Shown here: positions 1 through 8,287 of the stretch, one piece after another
Position numbering within the stretch: the stretch's first letter is position 1
Layout: every line of letters begins with the position of its first letter
Assembly: GCF_002906655.1 (NCBI RefSeq)
Contig: NZ_CP025794.1
Span: 2,542,001-2,606,000, forward strand
DNA length: 64,000 nt
Source of the DNA: Vibrio hyugaensis
Lineage (GTDB): Bacteria; Pseudomonadota; Gammaproteobacteria; Enterobacterales; Vibrionaceae
Direction: 5' to 3'
Notes under the pieces: generated by a model
Databases searched by the model: none
What the model was told of the DNA's origin: nothing
What the model saw: the letters and a program-made list of their open reading frames with translations, nothing else
Translations under genes and position numbers: made by a program

Positions 1-458
1 GTTTATGTCATGTTGAAGAGCTTGACTCAGAACTAGGTGCTGTCGGCAAAGCATCACCGGGTGATTCAACCTTATTACAAGCGGTGCTAAACGCAGGCGC
101 ACTGCCGATCATCAGCTCAATTGGTCTGACTGAAAAAGGTCAGATGATGAATGTGAATGCGGACCAAGCTGCGGTAGCGGTAGCGGGCGCACTAGATGCG
201 GAGTTAGTACTTCTGTCTGATGTTAGCGGTGTACTTGATGGCAAAGGTCACCTGATCAAAACGCTATCCGAGCAAGAAGCCGATGCATTGATCAAAGGGC
301 AAGTAATCACCGACGGTATGATCGTCAAAGTTAAAGCCGCTTTGGAGGCTGCCAATGATCTTGGTCGTCCTATCGAAGTCGCGACATGGCGTTACCCAGA
401 GAAACTAACCCAGCTATTCGCGGGTGAAAGTATCGGAACGCAGTTTCTGCCGCAATAG
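1..458 (+). CDS. argB: Acetylglutamate kinase, C-terminal part (cut by window start)
   Basis: The frame is open from base 3 (L-C-H-V-E-E-L) to the TAG at 456-458, so the gene enters from the left. About 151 residues of the C-terminal half are present. ArgB phosphorylates N-acetylglutamate, the second step of arginine synthesis, in the cytoplasm. Visible family features are the NVNADQAA stretch (N and D of the amino-acid kinase active site) and [13 protein letters not shown], the nucleotide-binding segment. argG follows 90 bp downstream on the same strand, as expected for the arg cluster. An internal GTG at 84 is not a start. Assignment is firm. Confidence 0.95.
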   Translation, partial: LCHVEELDSELGAVGKASPGDSTLLQAVLNAGALPIISSIGLTEKGQMMNVNADQAAVAVAGALDAELVLLSDVSGVLDGKGHLIKTLSEQEADALIKGQVITDGMIVKVKAALEAANDLGRPIEVATWRYPEKLTQLFAGESIGTQFLPQ

Positions 459-548
459 AGCAGAAGCAAACCAGTTAAAGAATTGAACATTAGGAAGTGG
501 TTGGCACTGACCGCCGAGAGCAGCGCCAGTTAAGTTTGGAGAAAAAAC

Positions 549-1763
549 ATGAGCAAAGTGAACGTAAATAAAGTGGTAGTCGCATACTCAGGCGGTCTAG
601 ATACTTCAGTAATCATCCCGTGGCTAAAAGAGAACTACGACTGTGAAGTGGTGGCTTTCGTTGCCGATGTTGGTCAAGGTGCAGAGGAGCTAGAAGGTAT
701 TGAAGCGAAAGCAAAAGCTTCAGGTGCTTCAGAGTGCTACATCGCTGACCTGAAAGAAGAAATGGTCGCAGACTACATTTACCCGACACTAAAAACAGGC
801 GCTTACTACGAAGGTAAATACCTACTAGGAACATCAATGGCGCGTCCAATCATTGCCAAAGCGCAGGTTGAAGTTGCACGTAAAGTTGGCGCAGACGCTC
901 TGTGTCATGGTTGTACAGGTAAAGGTAACGACCAAGTACGTTTTGAAGGTGCATTTGCAGCACTAGCACCAGATCTGCAAGTTATTGCGCCTTGGCGTGA
1001 ATGGGATCTAGTGAGCCGTGAAGAATGTCTGGATTACCTAGCAGAGCGTAACATTCCTTGTTCAGCATCTCTTACTAAGATTTACTCGCGTGATGCGAAT
1101 GCATGGCACATTTCTACTGAAGGTGGCGTTCTAGAAGATACATGGAATGCGCCAAATGAAGATTGCTGGGCTTGGACTGTAGACCCAGAGCAAGCACCAA
1201 ATGAAGCTGAAACCGTGACCTTGAAAGTAGCGAAAGGTGAAGTTGTTGAGGTAGACGGTGAAGCGATGACACCATACAACGCGTTGGTTTACCTAAACGA
1301 GAAAGGTGCGAAGCATGGTGTTGGTCGTATCGATATTGTCGAAAACCGTCTAGTGGGTATGAAGTCTCGTGGTTGCTACGAAACTCCGGGTGGCACTATC
1401 ATGATGGAAGCGCTGCGTGCAGTGGAGCAACTTGTGCTGGACAAAGCATCATTTGAATTTCGCGAGGAGCTTGGTCTGAAAGCATCGCACCTTGTTTACG
1501 ATGGTCGTTGGTTCACGCCTCTATGTAAGTCTATTCTTGCGGCTTCTGAAGAGCTCGCGCAAGACGTGAATGGCGAAGTGGTTGTGAAGCTTTACAAAGG
1601 CCACGCAACGGTCACGCAAAAACGTTCGGATAACAGTTTGTACTCTGAAGAATTTGCTACTTTTGGTGAAGATGAAGTTTATGACCAAAGCCATGCTGAA
1701 GGCTTTATCCGTCTTTACTCGCTATCAAGCCGTATTCGTGCGTTGAACAGCCAGAAAAAATAA
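549..1763 (+). CDS. argG: Argininosuccinate synthase
   Basis: 404 residues, the usual length of the family. It joins citrulline and aspartate using ATP to give argininosuccinate. The ATP-pyrophosphatase P-loop [10 protein letters not shown] lies at residues 12-21, and the conserved [14 protein letters not shown] segment follows in the first third. The start ATG at 549 is preceded by a GGAG ribosome site (538-541). It sits between argB and argH in the same orientation and is followed by a clear terminator, so argH needs its own promoter or read-through. Confidence 0.97.
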   Translation: MSKVNVNKVVVAYSGGLDTSVIIPWLKENYDCEVVAFVADVGQGAEELEGIEAKAKASGASECYIADLKEEMVADYIYPTLKTGAYYEGKYLLGTSMARPIIAKAQVEVARKVGADALCHGCTGKGNDQVRFEGAFAALAPDLQVIAPWREWDLVSREECLDYLAERNIPCSASLTKIYSRDANAWHISTEGGVLEDTWNAPNEDCWAWTVDPEQAPNEAETVTLKVAKGEVVEVDGEAMTPYNALVYLNEKGAKHGVGRIDIVENRLVGMKSRGCYETPGGTIMMEALRAVEQLVLDKASFEFREELGLKASHLVYDGRWFTPLCKSILAASEELAQDVNGEVVVKLYKGHATVTQKRSDNSLYSEEFATFGEDEVYDQSHAEGFIRLYSLSSRIRALNSQKK

Positions 1764-1789
1764 ACCAATTTAGCGCCTTATAAGATAAG

Positions 1790-1818
1790 AGACCTGCCAC
1801 TATTGGCGGGTCTTTTTC
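1790..1818 (+). terminator. Intrinsic terminator after argG
   Basis: Arms GACCTGCCA and TGGCGGGTC (one G-T pair) with a 4-base loop, followed by TTTTT. It lies 27 bases past the argG stop. Confidence 0.85.
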
Positions 1819-1857
1819 GTTTTTGCTGACCTCATTGGCATAAAGATAAAATATTCA

Positions 1858-1892
1858 TGAATAAATATGTAGAAATATTGAATTTCTACTTT
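1858..1892 (+). promoter_or_regulatory. Candidate pair of ArgR (ARG) boxes upstream of argH
   Basis: TGAATAAATATGTA (1858-1871) fits the ARG box TGAAT-W4-ATTCA in 12 of 14 positions. A second TGAAT half-site begins exactly 21 bp later at 1879, though its right half is poor. In known ArgR operators two boxes sit 21 bp centre to centre, which is the main support. The region is AT-rich, so chance matches are possible. Confidence 0.45.
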
Positions 1893-1989
1893 ATTTTTAT
1901 CTGTGATTATCGTAACGTTGAGACATAAGAAAAAGTGAGCAAATGACCACCGATTTGGTCAACACTTAATGAAGAATACGTTAGCGTAA

Positions 1990-3888
<1,899 letters not shown>

Positions 3889-4041
3889 GTGGATGATTTT
3901 ATTAGCTTTGAATAAATGATTTAAAAAATTGAAAAAAAGTTGGAACCTTTGAGAGGAAGCCCGGTCTATTAAAGTACCACTGCTTTTTCTTAGAAGAATC
4001 TAAGAGAGCCCCAAGACCGGTATTGGTTTTGGGGCTTTTTT
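3889..4041 (+). ncRNA. Structured argH 3' region ending in a terminator; possible 3'-UTR-derived small RNA
   Basis: The 153-bp tail of argH is unusually structured. CCGGTCT at 3961-3967 can pair with AGACCGG at 4014-4020. Inside lies a perfect TCTTAGA/TCTAAGA hairpin (3988-4005). The end is a strong terminator AGCCCCAA...TTGGGGCT plus T6 (4007-4041). No clear sigma-70 promoter is seen just upstream, so an RNA would most likely be processed from the argH mRNA. The terminator itself is certain; a functional small RNA is inference. Confidence 0.35.
4007..4041 (+). terminator. Intrinsic terminator of argH
   Basis: Stem AGCCCCAAgACC / GGTtTTGGGGCT followed by TTTTTTC. On the opposite strand it also lies at the end of the convergent small gene at 4042-4323. 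Confidence 0.85.
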
Positions 4042-4323
4042 CTATCTGTCATCTGAGTGATGATCATCCTTACTTTCTCTTCCACGACGGCGCTGCCACG
4101 GCAAAACCACAAAGCGCATCCATAGGTGCAAAAACAGTAAGCCGTTAAATGCAAATCCGGCAAAGATCAGTGCGATCGATTCAATACTTTGCGGATCATC
4201 TTTAAACGCAAACCACCACACGATCCAACATAAAACCGAAAGTACCGTCAGTTGAACCATGCATCGTTGGCAACGTCCGATCTTTTTCCAAAACCAGTGC
4301 TCCTGGCAACTTCGACAAGCCAT
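4042..4323 (-). CDS. Small membrane protein with two CxxC motifs (probably DUF3624 family)
   Basis: About 93 residues if translation begins at MACRSCQEHW; an upstream ATG at 4335 adds four residues. The N-terminus carries CRSC and CQRC, a possible zinc knuckle. Two hydrophobic segments follow (VLSVLCWIVWWF and IALIFAGFAFNGLLFLHLWM), and the tail is basic then acidic. I associate this pattern with the Vibrio DUF3624 proteins from memory; function is unknown. It is convergent with argH. Confidence 0.65.
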   Translation of the reverse strand: MACRSCQEHWFWKKIGRCQRCMVQLTVLSVLCWIVWWFAFKDDPQSIESIALIFAGFAFNGLLFLHLWMRFVVLPWQRRRGRESKDDHHSDDR

Positions 4324-4503
4324 TGTTCTATCCACACTATCTATTTGTTCCTGATTATAACGGCTAACTCATGTTTGAGTTTCTCTTTGTCTGGTTTCTA
4401 TGTCGTGTCTATCGAACCAAAAATGGAAAATTAACTTGGTTAAAAATGTGTAGCACGTAATTGGTGTATGGTGAGCTGTCAGCCAGACAATAGGAAAATA
4501 ATA

Positions 4504-4608
4504 ATGTCGACAGAACTTAAAGTAGCACTAGGCCTTGCTGGTGGTTTCTTCACAATTGGATTTACTGCCATTGTGCTTGTTAGCCGTTACGCAATGATGA
4601 CTGCTTAA
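4504..4608 (+). CDS. Predicted 34-residue single-pass membrane peptide
   Basis: ATG TCG ACA ... GCT TAA encodes MSTELKVALGLAGGFF then TIGFTAIVLVSRYAMMTA. The hydrophobic stretch from about residue 7 to 27 is a good membrane segment. An AGGAAA ribosome site lies at 4492-4497, 6 bp before the start. A strong terminator follows 42 bp after the stop, so the peptide has its own transcription unit of about 200 bp. Function unknown. The alternative is a small RNA with a chance ORF, but the ribosome site and sharp hydrophobic pattern favour a peptide. Confidence 0.6.
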   Translation: MSTELKVALGLAGGFFTIGFTAIVLVSRYAMMTA

Positions 4609-4650
4609 ACAACCACTTTGCTCAGTTTGAACTGATAGAGTTGGAATGAG

Positions 4651-4680
4651 AAAGCCTCGTCTATGACGAGGCTTTTGTTT
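4651..4680 (+). terminator. Intrinsic terminator after the 34-residue ORF
   Basis: AAAGCCTCGTC-tat-GACGAGGCTTTT followed by a T-rich run. It may also act weakly on the minus strand for the reductase gene ending at 4708. Confidence 0.85.
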
Positions 4681-4707
4681 GTCTGGGAGAGGTAAAGAGA
4701 GTGAGCG

Positions 4708-6180
4708 TTAGCAACCAGGACCGCAATCTAGGCAGTGCTTAATCGTCTCTGGACCTAAGTGAAGTTTCGCATTCAAATCTCGTAGCGCAGTGCGAACGCC
4801 TTCTTCAATCACAGGGTGGTAAAATGGCATATCAAGCATTTCAGATACTGTCATCTTATTTTGGTGTGCCCAAGCAAGCAGGTGGGCTAGGTGTTCGGCG
4901 TTTGGTCCCATCATTTCTGCGCCCAAGAAGCGACCAGTACCTTGTTCCCCATAGACATGCAGAATGCCTTTATTTCGAAGCATAACGCGTGAGCGACCTT
5001 GATTTTCAAACGATACTTGACCGGTAGCGAAACAGCCACATGTGCCAAAACGCGTTTCTAGTTGCTTGAAGGTTTCTCCTACCATGGCAATTTGTGGATC
5101 AGAGAACACTGCTGAGATTGGCGAGCGGCGCAGGCCTGCACGAATATCAGGGAAACGACCTGCGTTGTCGCCAGCAATACGCCCCTGATCGGCCGCTTCG
5201 TGTAATAATGGAATTTGATTGCTTGCATCACCCGCGATAAAGATGCTCTCTACCGAGGTTTGCAGAGTGTAATGATCCGCCGTTGGTACGCCGCGCTCAT
5301 CCAGTGCCACATTGGTGTTTTCAATCGCTAGCTTGTCGACATTCGGGCGACGACCAGTTGCTGCCAATACGTAATCAACAATAAAGGTTTCTAGTTCACC
5401 ATCGTGGTTGATGAATTGGATTTCGACCTTATCTTCACCGTCATTTTCTGGTGAAGTAATACGTTTCATGCTTTCGACTTTTACATCGGCATCAAGGTAA
5501 AACTCTTCTTTGAAGGCTTTATCGGCATACGCCATCACTTCAGGGTCGGTCAATGGTCCTACTTGACCACCAAGACCAAATAGCTTCACATTTACACCTA
5601 AGCGATGCAACGCTTGACCTAATTCAAGACCAATCACACCCGGACCAAATACTGCAACGGATTCTGGCAAGTCATCCCAATCGAACACATCATCGTTAAT
5701 CACCAAGCGGTCGCCGAGTTCATTCCATACGGCAGGGTAAGCAGGACGCGAACCTGTTGCGATCACAATACGCTTAGCTGTGATTTGAGTTTGGTCATCA
5801 ACGATTAACGTGTTGTCGTTGGTAAACTTAGCATAACCCGACACTTTATCTTCAGCAGGAATCTCATCGACGCCTTCCAACACAAAGCCTACAAAGCGGT
5901 CACGCTCTCGCTTTACTCGGTCCATGACTTCACGACCATTAATGTAAATGTCGCCTTGTGGGTGTACACCAAAGCCTGGTGCTTTCTCGATTTGGTGTAC
6001 GCTTTCAGCGGCGGCGATCAAAAGTTTCGATGGCATGCATCCGACACGAGCACATGTTGTGCCGTAAGGGCCACCTTCGATCATCACAACGCTGTCTGTG
6101 TGTGATTTTGCTGCGCGGTAGGCGCCAAGGCCAGCTGTACCACCACCAATAATTGCTACGTCGACATTTAACTGTTTCAT
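4708..6180 (-). CDS. Pyridine nucleotide-disulfide oxidoreductase, dihydrolipoamide dehydrogenase type, with Cys-rich C-terminal tail
   Basis: 490 residues. FAD-binding GGGTAG is at residues 12-17 and the redox pair CARVGC at 43-48 is of the lipoamide dehydrogenase / glutathione reductase type. A second Rossmann fold (VFGPGVIGLELGQAL) and the His-Glu active-site segment FYHPVIEEG lie in the middle and C-terminal parts. The last residues, CLDCGPGC (Cys 483, 486, 490), are an extra cysteine tail recalling the C-terminal redox pairs of mercuric reductase and large thioredoxin reductase. No 2-oxoacid dehydrogenase E1/E2 genes are nearby. The gene lies downstream of the peroxiredoxin-glutaredoxin fusion on the same strand, so a role in thiol redox supply is plausible but unproven. 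Confidence 0.85.
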   Translation of the reverse strand: MKQLNVDVAIIGGGTAGLGAYRAAKSHTDSVVMIEGGPYGTTCARVGCMPSKLLIAAAESVHQIEKAPGFGVHPQGDIYINGREVMDRVKRERDRFVGFVLEGVDEIPAEDKVSGYAKFTNDNTLIVDDQTQITAKRIVIATGSRPAYPAVWNELGDRLVINDDVFDWDDLPESVAVFGPGVIGLELGQALHRLGVNVKLFGLGGQVGPLTDPEVMAYADKAFKEEFYLDADVKVESMKRITSPENDGEDKVEIQFINHDGELETFIVDYVLAATGRRPNVDKLAIENTNVALDERGVPTADHYTLQTSVESIFIAGDASNQIPLLHEAADQGRIAGDNAGRFPDIRAGLRRSPISAVFSDPQIAMVGETFKQLETRFGTCGCFATGQVSFENQGRSRVMLRNKGILHVYGEQGTGRFLGAEMMGPNAEHLAHLLAWAHQNKMTVSEMLDMPFYHPVIEEGVRTALRDLNAKLHLGPETIKHCLDCGPGC

Positions 6181-6407
6181 AATGGATTCTCGTTTTTCCC
6201 AAACGCAGTTGAAGTGACTAAGTTTGGATGAGTGAATTTGAGTTCATTAATCTTGATAACTGGTTGAACGGTGAAGACGACCAGTTATCAAGACTAAGCA
6301 TAGGAAGTGATTGAGGGGGATGGTCTCCCAGGCGAGGGATGCTCCGGGAGACCAAGGGCTGAGTTCTGGATAGCGAGATTGCCAACTCAAGCCCATTAGG
6401 CAAATTA
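6181..6407 (-). repeat. Palindrome-rich spacer between prx-grx and the reductase gene
   Basis: The 227-bp gap holds two clear inverted repeats: perfect 14-bp arms TCTTGATAACTGGT (6251-6264) / ACCAGTTATCAAGA (6280-6293) with a 15-base loop, and perfect 9-bp arms TGGTCTCCC (6321-6329) / GGGAGACCA (6346-6354) with a 16-base loop. A weaker GAGTT...AACTC pair follows (about 6361-6388). Neither main stem is followed by a T-run on the minus strand, so they are not typical terminators. They could be mRNA processing or stability elements, or a REP-like repeat. Confidence 0.7.
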
Positions 6408-7136
6408 TTAACCAAGGTACGTTTCTAGCTCTTCGCTACCGCCGATGTGTTTACCACCGATGAACACTTGAGGTACCGTTGTGCGACCAGAGATTGCACG
6501 TAGACTTACTGTTGTTGCGTCTTTACCCAGAATCACTTCTTCATATTGAAGACCGTGGTCAATCAGATTTTGTTTCGCCTTCATGCAGAAAGGACAACCT
6601 GGTTTGGTGAACACAGTGATAGATTCTTGAGTTTTGTACTCAGGTGCTACGTAGTTCATCATTGTGTCTGCGTCGGAAACTTTGAACGGGTCGCCTGGCT
6701 CGTTTGGTTCGATGAACATTTTCTCAACCACGCCGTTTTTCACTAGCATGCTGTAACGCCATGAACGCTTGCCAAAGCCGATGTCGTTTTTGTCCACTAG
6801 CATACCCATACCGTCTGTGAACTCACCGTTACCATCTGGGATGAAGGTAATGTTTTCTGCTTCTTGGTCAGCTTTCCATGCGTTCATTACGAATGTATCG
6901 TTTACGGAAACGCATAGAATCTCATCCACGCCATGTTCTTTAAATACAGAGAACAGTTCGTTGTAACGTGGTAGGTGGCTTGATGAGCACGTCGGAGTAA
7001 AAGCACCAGGCAAGCTAAATACGATAACCGTTTTGTCTTTAAACAAGTCTTCCGTGGTTACATTCACCCATGCGTCACCTTTACGGATAGGAAAAGTAAC
7101 TTGTGGTACAGCTTGACCTTCTTTTGATGCAAACAT
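6408..7136 (-). CDS. Peroxiredoxin-glutaredoxin fusion (hybrid Prx5/Grx peroxidase)
   Basis: 242 residues. The N-terminal two thirds is a Prx5-type peroxiredoxin with peroxidatic Cys50 in the motif PTCSSSHLP. The C-terminal part is a glutaredoxin with CPFC near residue 180 and the [14 protein letters not shown] glutathione-binding segment. The family (first described as PGdx in Haemophilus) reduces hydroperoxides with glutathione, the attached glutaredoxin supplying electrons. A good AAGGAAA ribosome site precedes the ATG. It is divergent from oxyR across a 173-bp gap holding a near-perfect OxyR operator, so induction by peroxide is likely. Confidence 0.95.
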   Translation of the reverse strand: MFASKEGQAVPQVTFPIRKGDAWVNVTTEDLFKDKTVIVFSLPGAFTPTCSSSHLPRYNELFSVFKEHGVDEILCVSVNDTFVMNAWKADQEAENITFIPDGNGEFTDGMGMLVDKNDIGFGKRSWRYSMLVKNGVVEKMFIEPNEPGDPFKVSDADTMMNYVAPEYKTQESITVFTKPGCPFCMKAKQNLIDHGLQYEEVILGKDATTVSLRAISGRTTVPQVFIGGKHIGGSEELETYLG

Positions 7137-7245
7137 GATGATTTCCTTTTAAATCTATGAATAATTCATTATCGAGCTTAGCGTTATTTAGCGCTCAGTT
7201 TCGTTTTCTTGAGCTCATTATTGAAAAAAAACTTTGATAGCTCTA

Positions 7246-7282
7246 ATCGTTTAATGCTATGGTTTTGATAGATTATTTCTAT
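7246..7282. promoter_or_regulatory. OxyR operator between prx-grx and oxyR
   Basis: Four tetrads with exact 7-base spacing: ATcG (7246-7249), CTAT (7257-7260), ATAG (7268-7271), CTAT (7279-7282). The OxyR consensus is ATAG-N7-CTAT-N7-ATAG-N7-CTAT, so 15 of 16 positions match. The site ends 27 bp before the oxyR start, fitting autoregulation and control of the divergent peroxiredoxin gene. Confidence 0.8.
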
Positions 7283-7309
7283 CGCCAAACAAGAAGTGAA
7301 TCGTACGTT

Positions 7310-8218
7310 ATGAATATTCGAGATTTTGAGTACTTGGTGGCGCTTGCGGAGCACAAGCATTTTCGAAAAGCAGCGGAAGCTTGTTTTGTTAGTCAGCCAA
7401 CATTGAGTGGCCAGATTCGTAAACTAGAAGACGAGTTAGGCACTGCCCTGCTTGAAAGAAGCAGTCGTCGCGTGTTGTTTACTGACTCTGGTTTACAGTT
7501 GGTTGAGCAAGCAAAACGTATTTTGAGTGAAGTAAAAACCTTCAAAGATATGGCGAGCGGTCAAAGTGGTGCCATGACTGGCCCAATGCACATTGGCTTT
7601 ATCCCAACAGTTGGTCCTTACCTCCTACCTAAAATAGTCCCTCACCTTAAAGAAGAGTTTCCAGATTTGGAGCTGTTTTTACATGAGGCGCAGACCCACC
7701 AATTGGTCCGTCAATTAGAAGATGGCAAGTTAGATTGTCTTGTTTTAGCATCGGTTGATGAGACTGCGCCCTTTAAAGAAATTGAGGTGTACAACGAGCC
7801 TTTAAGTGTTGCGGTACCTTGTGATCACGAATGGGCTGGGTTAGATCATATTGATATGCTCGACCTCAATGGCAAGACGGTGTTGTCTTTGGGTGATGGT
7901 CATTGTTTACGAGACCAAGCTCTGGGTTTCTGCTTTGCTGCAGGAGCGAAAGATGATGAGCGCTTTAAAGCGACTAGCCTAGAAACACTGCGTAACATGG
8001 TGGCGGCGGGAGCAGGGATTACTCTGTTGCCACAGTTGTCTGTGCCGCATGAAAAGAAAAAAGATGGCGTGTGTTACGTGCCAGCAATGAACCCAACACC
8101 ATCACGCAGCATTGTGTTGGTTTACCGTCCTGGCTCTCCATTGCGTACGCGTTTTGAAACCTTAGCAGCGACCATCAAAAACATTCTTGAAGCGAAAGAA
8201 GCACCAATTGCAGCCTAG
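7310..8218 (+). CDS. oxyR: Hydrogen peroxide-responsive LysR-family regulator OxyR
   Basis: 302 residues from MNIRDFEYLVALAEH, the canonical OxyR N-terminus. An in-frame ATG at 7259 would add 17 residues but lies inside the OxyR operator and gives a non-family extension, so 7310 is chosen. The N-terminal winged helix-turn-helix (FRKAAEACFVSQPTLSGQIRKLE) is followed by the effector domain with the redox pair C-LRDQALGF-C, a Cys-x8-Cys like E. coli Cys199/Cys208. Oxidation of this pair activates transcription of peroxide-defence genes. Confidence 0.95.
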   Translation: MNIRDFEYLVALAEHKHFRKAAEACFVSQPTLSGQIRKLEDELGTALLERSSRRVLFTDSGLQLVEQAKRILSEVKTFKDMASGQSGAMTGPMHIGFIPTVGPYLLPKIVPHLKEEFPDLELFLHEAQTHQLVRQLEDGKLDCLVLASVDETAPFKEIEVYNEPLSVAVPCDHEWAGLDHIDMLDLNGKTVLSLGDGHCLRDQALGFCFAAGAKDDERFKATSLETLRNMVAAGAGITLLPQLSVPHEKKKDGVCYVPAMNPTPSRSIVLVYRPGSPLRTRFETLAATIKNILEAKEAPIAA

Positions 8219-8240
8219 CTTTGAAATGCTGATATAGACA

Positions 8241-8267
8241 AAAGGGAGCCAATCGGCTCCCTTTTTC
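8241..8267. terminator. Bidirectional terminator between oxyR and mrcA
   Basis: AAAGGGAGCC-aatc-GGCTCCCTTTTT. It serves oxyR on the plus strand; the A-run on its left gives a shorter T-run for convergent mrcA. Confidence 0.85.
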
Positions 8268-8287
8268 TTTGTTAGTATTACGTGCTA

